A stretch of 64,000 nucleotides of DNA from Shinella sp. UYSO24 (GCA_902167985.1 CABHNZ010000003.1:124001-188000), one strand, 5' to 3'. Shown: positions 10,112 through 21,062, counted from the first letter of the stretch. Notes: generated by a model not told the origin, from the sequence alone. Numbers and translations: made by a program.

Positions 10112-11546
10112 TCAGGGCCTATATTCCGGGTAGGATTGCGGTGACAGCGCATTGATATCGCGATGCGCCCAGTCCTGATGATGCATGTTGGCCCACATAT
10201 GTTCTGCGCCCTTCTGCAGATCGGCCGTGAGCGCCTTGGGATCGAAGCCCGGCACGACGCGATCCTTCATGATGAAATTGCCGTCCACCATCGAGGCATT
10301 GAGATCTTCCGTTTGCGCCGAATAGACGATGTTGCGGATCGGATCGCGCATCGGCGTCATGAACAGGCTTGCGCCCTCCCAGAACAGCAGGTCGGCCTTG
10401 GCGCCGGGCGAGATCCGCCCGAGGTCATCGCGGCCGAGCGATTTCGCGCCTGCAAGCGTTGCCGAGTTGAAGACGTCGGCCGCGGTTGCCACTTCCGAAC
10501 GCCGATCCATGATCTTGGCGATGACGGCCGTCCAGCGCAGCGCTTCGATCATGCTCTGCGGGCAGGTGTCCGTCGCCAGCGTCATGTTGATGCCGCGCGC
10601 CAGATATTTCGAATAGCTCTCCATCGCGATGCCGCGGCGGGCAAAGACCCAGACGGCATGGGCCACGTTGGTACCGGTATTGGCGAGAATATCGAGGTCG
10701 TCGGCATGGTAGTTCACCCAGCTCGAACCGCCGGGCATGATGGCGTGGCCGAGCAGGACGTCATCGCCGAGAAAGCCGATCTTATCGAGCCATTCGATCG
10801 GCGAGCAGCCGTTGCGACGAACCATTTCCTGAAATTCCGGCACCGACTGCGAGGCATGCAGCGCCACTGGCACCTTCATCTCGTTGGCCACCGCGCGCGA
10901 CCGGCGCAGCAGCGTTTCGGAGCAGGTATCGACCTGTGCGGGGGTCAGAAAGCCCTTGATGCGGCCATTGGCCCGGCCATCGATTTCTCCGATGAAATCG
11001 ACCGCCTTCTGCATCAGCCGCACCGTCATCCTCCCACCATTCGTAGGAGACGCTTTTGCCGTCTGCCGTATACCAGCGACCGGAGCGGTAGAATTCGCCG
11101 ATATAGGCGCGCAGCCCCGCCTTTTCGGCCTGATCCGCCACGAAGCGGCCGCTCAATCCCATTTCCACCACCGTCGTCGTGCCGGTGCGGATGAGTTCCG
11201 GCATGGAGGCGGAAATCGAGGCCTGCCGGGCTTCTTCGGTGATTGCGCCGTTGCGGGCGGTCAGAAACTCGAAGAGGCCTGAGAGGTAGAAATTGCGCGG
11301 ACCGCGATCCTCGACGAAGGAGCGGTCGAGATAGGACTCGCTGATATGTGTGTGGGTGTTGATGAAGCCGGGCGTGACGATCTTGTCCGTCGCATCGATC
11401 ACCTCGTCGGCCTCGCCTTCGAATGTTCCGCCGCCGACATGGATGATCCGGTCGTCTTCGATAACGATCGTGCCATCCTTGAGGTGCCTGTGGCCGCCAT
11501 GCTGAAATGCGATGACGTGACCTGCGCGGATGACCTTCCTGACCAT
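10112..11546 (-). CDS. Amidohydrolase of the ATZ/TRZ (chlorohydrolase-deaminase) type (frameshifted)
   Basis: Metal-dependent hydrolase related to guanine deaminase, S-adenosylhomocysteine/5-methylthioadenosine deaminases and s-triazine hydrolases. The metal site is complete: HTH in FINTHTHISES (about residue 62), ALHASQS, LLGHAIMP and the aspartate of LATDTCP. Start at 11546 has GAGG upstream and gives MVRKVIRAGHVIAF. The frame breaks near 11028 after SYEWWEDDG; the remainder follows in another frame to the stop at 10112. Corrected length is about 478 residues, normal. It is the last gene of the eight-gene leftward operon, after a hairpin at 11577-11600. Substrate unknown; deamination or dechlorination of a ring nitrogen compound is the family norm. 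Confidence 0.85.
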
Positions 11547-11576
11547 TCTTCGACCTCTTTTGATGTGACGGAGAGA

Positions 11577-11600
11577 GCTCCGCGTCAAAAGACGCGGAGC
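11577..11600 (-). terminator. Perfect 10-bp hairpin between aminotransferase and amidohydrolase genes
   Basis: GCTCCGCGTC and GACGCGGAGC pair perfectly around a four-base loop (AAAA on the plus strand, TTTT on the transcribed strand). It lies 34 bases after the aminotransferase stop and 30 bases before the next start. There is no T-run after it on the transcribed strand, so partial termination or transcript stabilisation is more likely than a full stop. Confidence 0.6.
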
Positions 11601-11634
11601 AGGTTTTGCAGGCTCAGGCAGGCATCAGCCCCGT

Positions 11635-12981
11635 TCAGCCTTGCTCTGCCGCGACGGCGTCGAGCGCCTTCCTGGCGATCGCAAACATCTCGGTGATCTG
11701 CTCTTCGGTGATGATGAGCGGCGGGCAGAAGCAGATGGCATCGCCGATGCCGCGGATGATGAGGCCCATGTCCTGCATCTTTTCCGCCGCCGCCGTTGCA
11801 CCAATGCCCGGCTTGTCCCAGGGCTTCAGTTCGAGCGCGCCGATCAGGCCGACGCCGCGGGAGGACGATGCGAGCGGGTGCGTTGCAAGCTCTTCCAGAC
11901 CCTTGAGGAAAGCAGGCGACATGCGGGCGGCATTGCCGACGAGATCACGTTCCTCGATGATCTTCAGGTTTTCGAGCGCAACAGCCGTGACGACCGGATG
12001 GCCCGAGGCCGTGAAGCCATGACCGAAGGAGCCGATCTTGTGCGACTGGTCGGCGATCGGCTGGTAGAAGCCGTCATTCATGACGATGGCCGAGAGCGGC
12101 AGGTAGGACGAGGAGATCTGTTTCGAAAGAACCAGAACATCCGGCGTGATGCCGAATGTCTCGCAGGCGAACATATTGCCGGTACGGCCGAAGCCGCAGA
12201 TGACTTCATCGACGACCAGCAGGATCTCGTATTTCTTCAGGATCGCCTGAACACCGGCCCAATAGCCATCCGGCGGCATCAGCACGCCGCCTGCGCCCAT
12301 GACCGGCTCGCCCCAGAAGGCGGCAACCGTTTCCGGGCCTTCCTTGAGGATGAGATCTTCCAGATCCTTCAGCATGCGGGCGGTGAAATCCGCTTCGCTT
12401 TCGCCCTCAAGGGCAAAATGCGCATAGGACGGGCAGGAGGTGTGGACCATGCGGTCGAGCGGCAGGTCGAAGGCTTCGTGGTTGCGCGGAATGCCGGTGA
12501 TCGAGCCGGCTGCGATCGTCACCCCGTGATAGCCCTTGATGCGGCCGATGATCTTCTTCTTTTCCGGCTTTTCCAGCGCGTTGGAGCGGTACCAGACCAT
12601 CTTGGCGACGAGATCGTTGGCCTCGGAACCGGAAGAGGCGAAATGCACTTTCGACATCGGGAACGGCATCATCGACAGGACCTTTTCCGCCAGATCGACG
12701 GATGGGCCATGGGTCTTGTAGTTGAAGATGTGGTAATAGGGCAGCTTCGCCATCTGCTCGTAGGCAACGCGCGCCAGCCGCTCCTCGCCGAAGCCGACGG
12801 CCACCGACCAGAGGCCGGCAAGACCTTCGATATAGCGCTTGCCGTTATTGTCGTAGACGTAGATGCCGTCGCCGCGTTCGATGACGAGCGATCCGTTTTC
12901 CTCATGCTTCCTGAAGTCGGCCGCAGCCGGCATCTGGGCGCGGATATCGCGCGCTTCGATCGAGTTGGGTAGAAAATCCAT
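11635..12981 (-). CDS. Class III PLP-dependent aminotransferase (omega-amino acid:pyruvate type)
   Basis: PLP enzyme moving a terminal amino group (beta-alanine, GABA, putrescine, taurine or another amine) to pyruvate or 2-oxoglutarate. It is intact at 448 residues. SSGSEANDLVAKM is the phosphate-binding loop (about 116-128), DEVICGFGRTG holds the aspartate that contacts the PLP ring nitrogen (about 257), and LVLSKQISSS holds the Schiff-base lysine (about 286). Start ATG at 12981 gives MDFLPNSIEARD, a common beginning in this family. It lies between the peptide-type binding protein and the amidohydrolase, flanked by hairpins on both sides. The context suggests the operon's substrate is hydrolysed to an amine that this enzyme deaminates. 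Confidence 0.92.
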   Translation of the reverse strand: MDFLPNSIEARDIRAQMPAAADFRKHEENGSLVIERGDGIYVYDNNGKRYIEGLAGLWSVAVGFGEERLARVAYEQMAKLPYYHIFNYKTHGPSVDLAEKVLSMMPFPMSKVHFASSGSEANDLVAKMVWYRSNALEKPEKKKIIGRIKGYHGVTIAAGSITGIPRNHEAFDLPLDRMVHTSCPSYAHFALEGESEADFTARMLKDLEDLILKEGPETVAAFWGEPVMGAGGVLMPPDGYWAGVQAILKKYEILLVVDEVICGFGRTGNMFACETFGITPDVLVLSKQISSSYLPLSAIVMNDGFYQPIADQSHKIGSFGHGFTASGHPVVTAVALENLKIIEERDLVGNAARMSPAFLKGLEELATHPLASSSRGVGLIGALELKPWDKPGIGATAAAEKMQDMGLIIRGIGDAICFCPPLIITEEQITEMFAIARKALDAVAAEQG

Positions 12982-13040
12982 GGGTGTCAGCCTTTCTTGT
13001 GACAGGCCCCGTCCCTTGCAGGGCCAATTCTTTTGAGTTG

Positions 13041-13068
13041 CCGCTGCCCCCTGATGTCGGGGCAGCGG
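13041..13068 (-). terminator. 10-bp hairpin after the peptide-type binding-protein gene
   Basis: CCGCTGCCCC and GGGGCAGCGG form a perfect stem with an eight-base loop, between the binding-protein stop (13123) and the aminotransferase start (12981). It is followed on the transcribed strand by CAACTCAAAAG, without a T-run. As at 8141-8160, it follows a solute-binding protein gene and probably protects or partly ends its transcript. Confidence 0.6.
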
Positions 13069-13122
13069 ATTCCTGAGCAGGCGGAGGTGACGGGCCGGTA
13101 CGAGCAGCCGGCCCCTCTCCGC

Positions 13123-14729
13123 TTACTTGACGAATTCGAGATCAAGCCCCTTGTAGAAGGCGGCGCCGTAGATCGGATGCGCCTTCATCGGCTTCAGCTT
13201 GTCCGACTGCACGATGATGATCGGAGCGTGATAGAGCGGCAGCCAGTTCACAGCCTGATGAACCTTGTAGAGAACCTTGCCGAAATCCTTGGCGCGTTCG
13301 GCATCGGTCGTGGCAGCGGAACCGGCCGCGAGCAGCTGATCCGTCTCCGGATCCTTCCAGTTGGTGCGGTTCGGTGCCGGCGTGTTGCTCGAGCGGAAAT
13401 AGAGGTTCATCGCGTCACCCGCGGAGAAATACGGGTAGCCCATGGTGAACATGTCGAATTCCTGCGTCGCGAGCTTGCCCCAGGCGACGGTCGCATCAAA
13501 GACCTGGATCTGCAGGTTGATGCCAACCTTCAGAAGCTCTGCCTGGATGTCCTGGTCGATATTCGTCCAGGCGCCGTTGAAGCTATAGAGAACAGGCGCA
13601 AGCTTGACGCCGTTCTTCTCGCGAATGCCATCGGAGCCGACCTTCCAGCCATCCTGATCGAGCAGGGCCTTGGCCTTTTCCGGATCGAAATCCTTGATCA
13701 GCACCTTGTCGACATTCTTGTCCCAGTCGAGCGTGTCCTCGGTAATGTAGCTGTAGGCGGGCTGTACGGTGCCATACATCTGGTCCTGAACCAGCGCTGC
13801 GCGATCGACCGCGTAGTTGATCGCCTGACGCACGGCGAGATCCTTTACCGTCGGCTTGTCGAGCTTGAAGCCCATGAAATAGGTGTAGCGGGCGGATTTC
13901 GACGTATTCGTGAGGAAGCCCGGCATGCTGGCGAATTGCTGCAGGGCGATCGGCGGCACGTAGTTGGACGCATCCGTCTGGCCCGTCATCAGGGCGGCCG
14001 TCAGGGTGTTTTCCTCACCGATGATCGACCATGTGACGGAATCGACCTTGGCCGGTCCGCGATTGGCATAGATCTCCGGTCCCCATGTGTAGGCGGGGTT
14101 GCGGTTCAGCACCATCTTGTCACGTGGCCGCCACTCGCCCCAGCAGAACGGGCCGGTACCGTTAAAGCCGGTCACGCCGAAATTGTCGCCCAGCTTCTCG
14201 ACCGTGTTCTTGTCGATGACGATCGCAAAGCTCTGGGTCAGCTGGTAGAGCAGCTCGGAAAACGGCTTCTTCAGCTTGTAAACGACCGTGTCCTTGTCGG
14301 TTGCGGTAATGCTGTCCACTTCACCGGCGCGCCAGGCGACGGGAGATTTCGTCGCCGGATCGATCCAGCGCTTGAAGGTATAGACCACGTCATCCGCCGT
14401 CATCGCGCGGCCATCGCAGAATTTCACGTCGTCGCGCAGGTGGAACGTGTAGGTGAGGCCATCGGCCGAAACATCCCAGCTCTTGGCAATGCCGGATGCA
14501 GCGTCGTCATATCGTAATCGAGCGAGACGAGCGTATCACCCAGCATGAAGAGAACTTCCGCGGCCGCCGTCGCAGTGGATTTCTGCGGGTCGTAATTGTT
14601 GCTGTCGATGCGGCGCGAGAGATTGACGCCCTCAGCCATGGCAAAACTGCCCGACAGGACCGTGACCGCAGCCGCAAGGGCCGCAGTCACGAGGCGTGAA
14701 GCCAAGGATGAAGATTGTCTGAAAATCAT
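13123..14729 (-). CDS. Dipeptide/oligopeptide-type ABC transporter, solute-binding protein (frameshifted)
   Basis: Periplasmic binding protein of SBP family 5 (DppA/OppA/NikA). Start at 14729 has GGAG upstream and encodes a signal peptide (RLVTAALAAAVTVLSGSFAMA). The mature part shows VKFCDGRAMTADDVVYTFKR, the family signature for the N-terminal lobe, and DPEKAKALLDQDGW. A frameshift falls near 14490, between a segment starting ALHPALPR and the signature. Corrected length is about 535 residues, normal for the family. It precedes no ATPase genes; its partners are the permeases at 14823-16662. Family members carry peptides but also opines, nickel chelates, glutathione and cyclic compounds, so the ligand remains open. 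Confidence 0.9.
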
Positions 14730-14822
14730 GGCAATGCTCCGTGTTGCTAATGGCTTGAGTAATTGGCAACCGGCCCGCCGCGGCATCTTATGCCGCCGGA
14801 GAGGCCGACATTTCAGGATCGG

Positions 14823-15731
14823 TCAGGTTTGCAGGCGCGGATCGAGCACATCGCGCAGGGCATCGCCCGTGACGTTGGCTGCGAGCACGATGATGAGGAT
14901 GAGGACGGAAGGAATGACCGCGATATGCGGGGCAAAGAGGAAGAAGTCCCTGCCCTGCGCCGCCATCATGCCGAGTTCGGCAACCGGCGGGCGGGCACCG
15001 AGGCCGAGGAAGGACAGGGAGGCTGCGGTCAGGATCAGCTGGCTGAAGCGCAGGCTGAGGAAGATCATCACCGAGGAGATGCAGTTGCGCAGCAGATAGC
15101 GGGTGAAGAGATTGTGGTCGCGGATGCCGAGCGCCTTGCCGGCGATGATGAACTCCTGGTTCATCACGCCAACCGCAATGCCACGCGCCACGCGGGCGCA
15201 ATCCGGAATGGTCGAGATCACCAGCGCCAGCACGATCGGCGTGATCCCCTGCCCCATTACCGCCACCAGCGCCAGGCCCAGAAGAATGGCAGGCAAAGAC
15301 AGGAGAATGTCCGAGAGACGCATGATCCAGGGATCGAGCGTGCGGTAAAAGGCAGCGAGAAGCCCGAGAAAAGAGCCGAGCACGCCGCCGATTGCAACCG
15401 ATACGAGGCCGATCAGAAGCGTCAACCGCGTGCCATAGAGAAGGCGGCTCAGGATATCGCGACCCTGCGGATCAGTCCCGAGAAGATAGGTCACGTCACC
15501 GCGCGCCGCCCAGAAAGGCGGCAGCATGATCTTGCGGCTGCTGGCATAGGGATCATGCGGGGCAAGCAGCGGCGCCAGAATGGCCGCAAGCGCGATGATC
15601 GCAAGAACGGTGATGGCGATGAAGGCCGCCGGATCGCGCAGCAGGCGCTTCCACCAGGCAAGCCGCTCAAAATCATCCGCCGCTTTCTGGGTGTCGGCCG
15701 TGGTCAGTCCTGTCGTGACAGCGCTCATCAT
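14823..15731 (-). CDS. Peptide-type ABC transporter permease, DppC family
   Basis: Inner-membrane permease of 302 residues, intact, with an N-terminal membrane helix (AFIAITVLAIIALAAILAPLLAP) and five further segments, ending in GDALRDVLDPRLQT as is usual for DppC. LLGTDPQGRDILSRLLYGTR is the family's hallmark loop. The start ATG overlaps the stop of the upstream dppB-like gene as ATGA (15728-15731), showing translational coupling. Partner of the dppB-like permease and the family 5 binding protein. Confidence 0.94.
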   Translation of the reverse strand: MMSAVTTGLTTADTQKAADDFERLAWWKRLLRDPAAFIAITVLAIIALAAILAPLLAPHDPYASSRKIMLPPFWAARGDVTYLLGTDPQGRDILSRLLYGTRLTLLIGLVSVAIGGVLGSFLGLLAAFYRTLDPWIMRLSDILLSLPAILLGLALVAVMGQGITPIVLALVISTIPDCARVARGIAVGVMNQEFIIAGKALGIRDHNLFTRYLLRNCISSVMIFLSLRFSQLILTAASLSFLGLGARPPVAELGMMAAQGRDFFLFAPHIAVIPSVLILIIVLAANVTGDALRDVLDPRLQT

Positions 15732-16662
15732 TTCACCCTCGGGTCGAGAACCGAATAGAGGAGGTCGACGATCAGGTTGATCGCGATGAAGGTCAGTGCC
15801 ATGGCCAGAATACAGCCCTGCGCAATCGGGAAATCGCTGGAGAGAATGCCGCCGACCGCAAGCCGGCCGAGACCCGGCCAGGAGAAGATCGATTCCGTCA
15901 CGACGCGCCGCCCAGAAGATAACCCGCCTGCAAACCGACCAGCGTAACGACCGGGATCAGCGCATTGCGCAGCGCATGGCGCATGACCACCATGCCTTCG
16001 GTCAGCCCCTTGGCACGGGCGGTGCGCACATAGTCCTGGCTTAGAACCTCAAGCACGGAAGACCGCGTCATGCGCGCGACGGGGCCGATGAAGACGAGGC
16101 CGAGCGAGAGTGCCGGCAGAAAGATATGCTGCAGGCCCTCCAGCGTCCAAAGCGGCCCGCCGCGACCGACAAAGGGAAATAGCCGCAGCGTGATGCCGAA
16201 GAACTGGATCAGCACGAGGCAGATGAAGAAGATCGGCAGCGAGACGCCGGCGACCGAAAACGACATGACGATACGATCGATCAGCGTACCGCGATGGCGG
16301 GCGGCAACCGTTCCCATGCCGATCCCAAGCGGGATGGACCAGATCAGGCAGGCAAGCATCAGCTCGATCGTCGGGCCCATCGCCGAGCCGAGTTCTTCCA
16401 GCACGGGCTTGTTGGAGATCATCGAGCGGCCGAGATCGCCGGACAGAACCCGCTCGAAATAGATCCAGAACTGCACGATCAGCGGCTTGTCGAGCCCCAT
16501 GGATTTGCGGATGGCCTCGACCACGTCAGGCGGCGCCGTCGGGCCGGCAAGCACCAGCGCCGGATCGCCCGGCACCATCTGCAAGAGGAGAAAGCCGAAG
16601 ATCAGCACCCCGATCAGAACGGGGATGGAGAGGCCGAGCCGGCGCAGGATCACTGAGAGCAT
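15728..16662 (-). CDS. Peptide-type ABC transporter permease, DppB family (frameshifted near the 3' end)
   Basis: Inner-membrane permease of about 311 residues. N-terminus MLSVILRRLGLSIPVLIGV and the segment MVPGDPALVLAG are typical of DppB. The frame breaks at about 15900: YLLGGA should continue VVTESIFSWPGLGRL, which needs GCGGTCGTG where GCGTCGTG is present, so one G seems lost. The remaining 57 residues, ending in YSVLDPRVK, follow in the other frame to the stop at 15728 inside the dppC-like start. It starts 12 bases after the YtcJ-like gene ends. No DppD or DppF ATPase gene is in this cluster. Confidence 0.9.
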
Positions 16663-16673
16663 GCCCGGACCTC

Positions 16674-18285
16674 CTATTTCTGAAAGACCACCTTGCCGCC
16701 GAGAAGCGTCATCTCGCAGGTCGTGTCGAGAATTGCCGAAGGCGCGATCTCGAACAGATCCTGCGAAAAGACGGCGATATCGGCGAGCTGGCCGGGCACC
16801 AGCCTGCCCTTGATCTCTTCCTCATGGCTGGCATAGGCGGATTCCAGCGTATAGGCGTTAAGCGCCTCTTCCATCGTCAGCGCCTGATCGGCACCGAGAA
16901 CGGTGCCCCTGTCGGTGGTGCGCGTCACCATCGCATAGAGACCGGCAAACGGATTGAGCGGCGTCACCGGGCAATCGGTCGACGCCGATGGCCGCAAGCC
17001 CGCGTCGATCCATGTGCGCATCGGATAGGCGAAGTCGGAGGCTTCCTTGCCGCGCACTTCGACATACTGATCGCCGAAATAATAGATGAAATCCGGCTGC
17101 GGTGCGGGCAGAGCGCCGAGTTCCACCATGGTCGCGATCTGCTCATGCGAGAGCCAGCCGCAATGTTCGATACGGTGGCGGCGATCGGGCGCCGGATTGG
17201 CTTCCTGCGCTGCACGGAACGCATTGAGGATGCGTTCGATCGCGGCATCGCCGATCGCATGGACAGCCATCTGATAGCCGAGATCATGCGCGCGCTTCAC
17301 CAGCGCATCGGTTTCGTCCTGCGTCAGGCAGAAGAGGCCGTGATTGTCTTCGGCACCTTCATAGGGCGTCTTCATCGCCGCCGTCTTGCCGCCGATACTG
17401 CCGTCGATGAAGATCTTGACCTGCCGCACGCGCAGCATGTCGTCGCCCGAACCGGCGACATAGCCCTTCTCGGTCGCCTCTTCGAGAATGTTGCGCTCCT
17501 TGTCGCCGATCAGGCACATGGAGACGCGCACCGGCAGGCGGCCGGTCGCTTTCGCCGCCTCATAGGCGGCAAACTCCGTCCAGCCATTGCTCATGCCGAC
17601 GGCCGCATCCATGGTCGAGGTAATGCCGTAGCTCAGCATCCGCTTGCCGCCAGCCTCGATCGCCTCGATATAGTCATCGAGATCGGGCACCGGCTGCTTG
17701 CCGGCAACCGGCGCACGGGCGTTTCAGCCAGCAACCCGGTCAACGCGCCATCGGCGCGGCCGATCGCGCCGCCATCCGGATCAGGCGTCTCATAGGTGAT
17801 GCCCGCAAGCTTCAGGGCGTAGGAATTGGCCACGCCGACATGGCCGCAGGCCCGCACCACATAGACCGGATTATCCGGCGCAATCGCGTCCAGTTCCTTC
17901 GCCGTCGGATGGCGGTTTTCGGAAAGCTTGGAATGGTCGTAGCCGCGGCCGATCACCCACTCGCCGGGCGCCGCGTCTTGACCGCCTCCGCCACTTCATC
18001 GAGCAGAGCCGTGACGCTTGTGATCTTGCGCGGGTTGAGGTCGAGGTTCTTCAATCCCAGACCGAAATGGGCGAGATGCGTATGAACATCATAAAGACCG
18101 GGCGTTGCCAGCCTGCCGGCGAGATCGATGACCTCCGTCGAAGGGCCGGCAAGCGCCGCCATCTCGGAAGCCGTGCCGGAGGCAAGGATCGTCTCGCCCT
18201 TGATTGCCAGCGCCTCGGCAAAGCCCTCTTTCTGGCCAAGCCAGATCTTGCCGCCCGTCAACAGAATATCCGCAACAGTGCTCAT
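16674..18285 (-). CDS. YtcJ-like amidohydrolase, copy 1 (two frameshifts)
   Basis: Metal-dependent amidohydrolase of the YtcJ/AepA family (amidohydrolase 3), whose characterised members include N-substituted formamide deformylase. Metal ligands visible are VHTHL (HxH, about residue 69), AVHAIGDAA, HRIEHCGW and the aspartate of STDCPV; no signal peptide, so cytoplasmic. Three frames join near 17700 and 17957. Corrected length is about 537 residues, normal. It starts at 18285 (MSTVADILLTGGKIW). It is closely related to the next gene, 18429-20050, forming a tandem pair. It probably hydrolyses an amide or cyclic amide taken up by the adjacent importer. Confidence 0.87.
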
Positions 18286-18428
18286 ACTGCGGCCCTCCCG
18301 TTTGCGACGGCACGAAATTCGGCTGGCTTGAAGGTCATGGCAAAATTCCCGTTTATCGTTTTTGCGATGCAGTGAGCGGCGCCCTCTGCGGGCACCGCAA
18401 GGTCAAAGCGGCAGAGCTGAAAGACACT

Positions 18429-20050
18429 TCAGGCCATGTCCGCCCGATAGACGACTTCCCCGCCCAGAACGGTGATCAGGCATTTGGCGGTGAGGAAGGC
18501 TTCGGGTTCGACCGAGAAGAAATCCGTGTCGAAGACGGCGATATCGGCAAGCTGGCCGGGGATCAGGCGGCCCTTGCGCTCCTCGTCATGCACGCCGTAT
18601 GCGGCCTCATAGGTGTAGAGATGCAGTGCCTCGGCGACGCTCAGCGCCTGCGGCGTGCCAAGCGGCTTGCCCGTGTCGGACTTGCGCGCCACCATGGCAT
18701 AGAGGCAGGGCATCGGATCCGGCGACGTGACCGGGCAATCGGTGGAAGCCGAAGGATGCAGGCCCTCTTCGAGCCAGGTCTTGAACGGATAGCAATGCTG
18801 CGGCCGCTCGCTTCCGAAGATCGTGTAATAGCCCTCACCGAAATAGTAGAGGAAAGTCGGCTGCCCGGCGGGAATGACCTTCATCGCCTTCATGCGGGCG
18901 AGGTCTTCCGGCACATGCCAGCCGCAATGCTCGATCCGGTGGCGCCGGTCGGGGTCCGGCAGTTCCGCATAGGCCTTTTCATAGGCGTTGAGCACCATGG
19001 AGATAGCCGCATCGCCAATGGCATGCGGGGCGATCTGGTAGCCGGCGCGATGCGCGGCCAGCGTCAGCTCATCCGTCTGCTCCTGTGTCAGGCAACGAAC
19101 GCCGTAATTGCTGGCATCGTTCTCGTAGGGAATAGAGAACCACGCGGTACCGGCGCCGGCCGAACCATCGGTGAAGAACTTCACCGGACCGATACGGAAC
19201 ATATCGTCACCGACGCCCGTCACCAGCCCCTTGGACTGGGCGTAACCGAGGATATTGCGCTCCAGATCCCCCATCAGCGTCCCGGTGACGCGCAGCGGAA
19301 TGCGATCTGCCGCACGCGCAGTCAGGTAGCATCGAGTTCCACCTCGCCGCCATTGATGCCGATCGCGGCCTCCATGACTGAGGTAATGCCGTAGGTCAGA
19401 AGCTTGCGGCCGCCCATTTCGATGGCGTTGACCAGCTCGGCCTCGGTGGCGGGCGGGATGACCGCACGCACCGGATCGCGGGCATTTTCGAACAGAAGAC
19501 CATTCGGCTTGCCGTCGGTGCGGCCGATCTTGCCGCCGAACGGATCGGGCGTGTCGTCGCCAATGCCGCCTGCCTTCAGCGCCAGTGAATTGGTAATCGT
19601 CGTATGACCGCAGGTGCGGGTGAGGAAAACCGGATTGTCCGGCGACACCGCATCCAGTTCGGCCGCCGTCGGATGGCGAAGCTCGGCAAGCTTGTCGTGG
19701 TCATAGCCGCGCCCGAGGATCCACTGGCCGGGGCTTGCCTTGGCAACCGCGCCCTTCACCAGATCGACGATGGCTTGCACGCTTCTCACGCCCGATTCCG
19801 GCGTGAGGTTCAGCTGCACGAGGCTCGTGCCGTAATGATGGAGATGCATATGGGCGTCGTTGAGACCCGGAACGGCCAGCTTGCCGTCGAGATCGATAAT
19901 ATCGGTCTCCGGCCCCACAAGCGCCGACATTTCGGACGCCGTGCCCGTCGCCAATATCCTGTCGCCCGAGATGGCGACTGCTTCGGCGAAACCTTCTTTC
20001 AGGCCGCACCAGATCTTTCCGTTCGTCAGTAGCCGAGTTGGCATGGTCAT
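18429..20050 (-). CDS. YtcJ-like amidohydrolase, copy 2 (frameshifted)
   Basis: Second YtcJ-type amidohydrolase, about 540 residues after correction, aligned along its whole length with copy 1: both begin LLTxGKIWxGxKEGFAEA and both end with a GGxVV stretch. Metal ligands are DAHMH, APHAIGDAA, HRIEHCGW and STDCPV. I prefer the ATG at 20050 over 20065 because GGAG lies nine bases before it. One frameshift near 19300-19325 separates the N-terminal 247 residues from the rest. Sequence divergence from copy 1 is clear, so the copies may act on different substrates or successive steps rather than being a recent duplication. Confidence 0.87.
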
Positions 20051-20105
20051 GCTGGCATTCTCCATACAGTCGGTGTGTCAGGCGATATGTTTTGCCGGGA
20101 GGTGA

Positions 20106-21062
20106 TCAGTACCCCGCGGTTCGATCAACGATGCCGGGCGGCACCCGGCCCTCCCGCAAGGCGATGAAATTTTCGGCGATCTGGCGCATCACTTCGGCCG
20201 GCGTTGTGTCTGATGCCTTATGCGGCGTGACAACGATGCGGGGATGCAGCCAGAAAGGATGATCTTCCGGCGGCGGCTCCTGCCGGAACACATCGACGCT
20301 GGCGCCACTTAAATGTCCGCTGTCGAGCGCCTCCAGAAGGTCCGCCTCGATCATGTGCTCGCCGCGACCCATCTGGATCAGGACAGCACCCTTCGGCATG
20401 AGACGGAAGAAATCCCGGTTCAGCAGATCCCGCGTCGTCTCGGTCAATGGCAGGACGTTGACGAGAATGTCGGCCTGGCCGGCAACAATGGAAACGGCTT
20501 CACGTCCGGAAATGATCTCGATGCCGGCAGGCACGGTTTCATCCGCCGCGACGGCCGAATTGCGGGCGACGACGACGCGAAACCCCATCGCAGCGATCGC
20601 CTCGGCGCAGCGTCTTCCCATGAGACCGTAACCGAGCACACCGACCTTGACCGTTTCGGGCGCTGCCGGCCGAAAGCTGCGCTCCCAGAGCCGGCGGCTC
20701 TGGTTGGCGAGGTAATCACCCATCCGGCGGTGATGCCAGACCACCTGCCAGGCGGCAAAACCGGCCATCAGGTCCGCCTGCCGGCTGTCGCGAATACGGG
20801 TGACGACGATTTGTGGCCGCAGCGACGGGCAAGACAGAATGCTATCGACACCGGCGGCAATCGACGAGACCATGCGCAGGTTCGGATAGGCATCAAACGC
20901 GCCATCTTCCGGCAACCACGCAACCGCCGCCTCAATCAGCGCGGGATCCACGACTTCGGATGGCCGCAGGATACGCACCGGCACCCCTTCCGTCTCGAAG
21001 AGGCGTGGCAGATCGAATACCCTCGAGAGCGCTACGACTTCGATCGGCTCCTGAATGCTCAC
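20106..21062 (-). CDS. D-2-hydroxyacid dehydrogenase, glyoxylate/hydroxypyruvate reductase A type
   Basis: NAD(P)-dependent reductase of 2-oxo acids (GhrA-like). Rossmann motif GVLGYGLMGRR near residues 137-147; catalytic arginine in IQMGRGEHM, glutamate in DVFRQEPPPEDHPFW and histidine in TPHKAS. I set the start at the GTG at 21062 (MSIQEPIEVVALSRVFD), giving 318 residues, close to GhrA; the frame is open further upstream but that part is unlike the family. The GTG overlaps the TGA of a 56-codon reading frame (21059-21229) as GTGA. First enzyme gene of the leftward operon; it could reduce the 2-oxo acid left after deamination. Confidence 0.85.
   Translation of the reverse strand: MSIQEPIEVVALSRVFDLPRLFETEGVPVRILRPSEVVDPALIEAAVAWLPEDGAFDAYPNLRMVSSIAAGVDSILSCPSLRPQIVVTRIRDSRQADLMAGFAAWQVVWHHRRMGDYLANQSRRLWERSFRPAAPETVKVGVLGYGLMGRRCAEAIAAMGFRVVVARNSAVAADETVPAGIEIISGREAVSIVAGQADILVNVLPLTETTRDLLNRDFFRLMPKGAVLIQMGRGEHMIEADLLEALDSGHLSGASVDVFRQEPPPEDHPFWLHPRIVVTPHKASDTTPAEVMRQIAENFIALREGRVPPGIVDRTAGY

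Noticed and set aside
11641..12972. Long plus-strand frame opposite the class III aminotransferase
   Set aside because: Antisense to an intact, recognisable aminotransferase; composition rich in Arg/His/Asp as expected for a shadow frame.
13033..14517. Long plus-strand frame opposite the peptide-type binding protein
   Set aside because: Antisense shadow of a conserved SBP family 5 gene.
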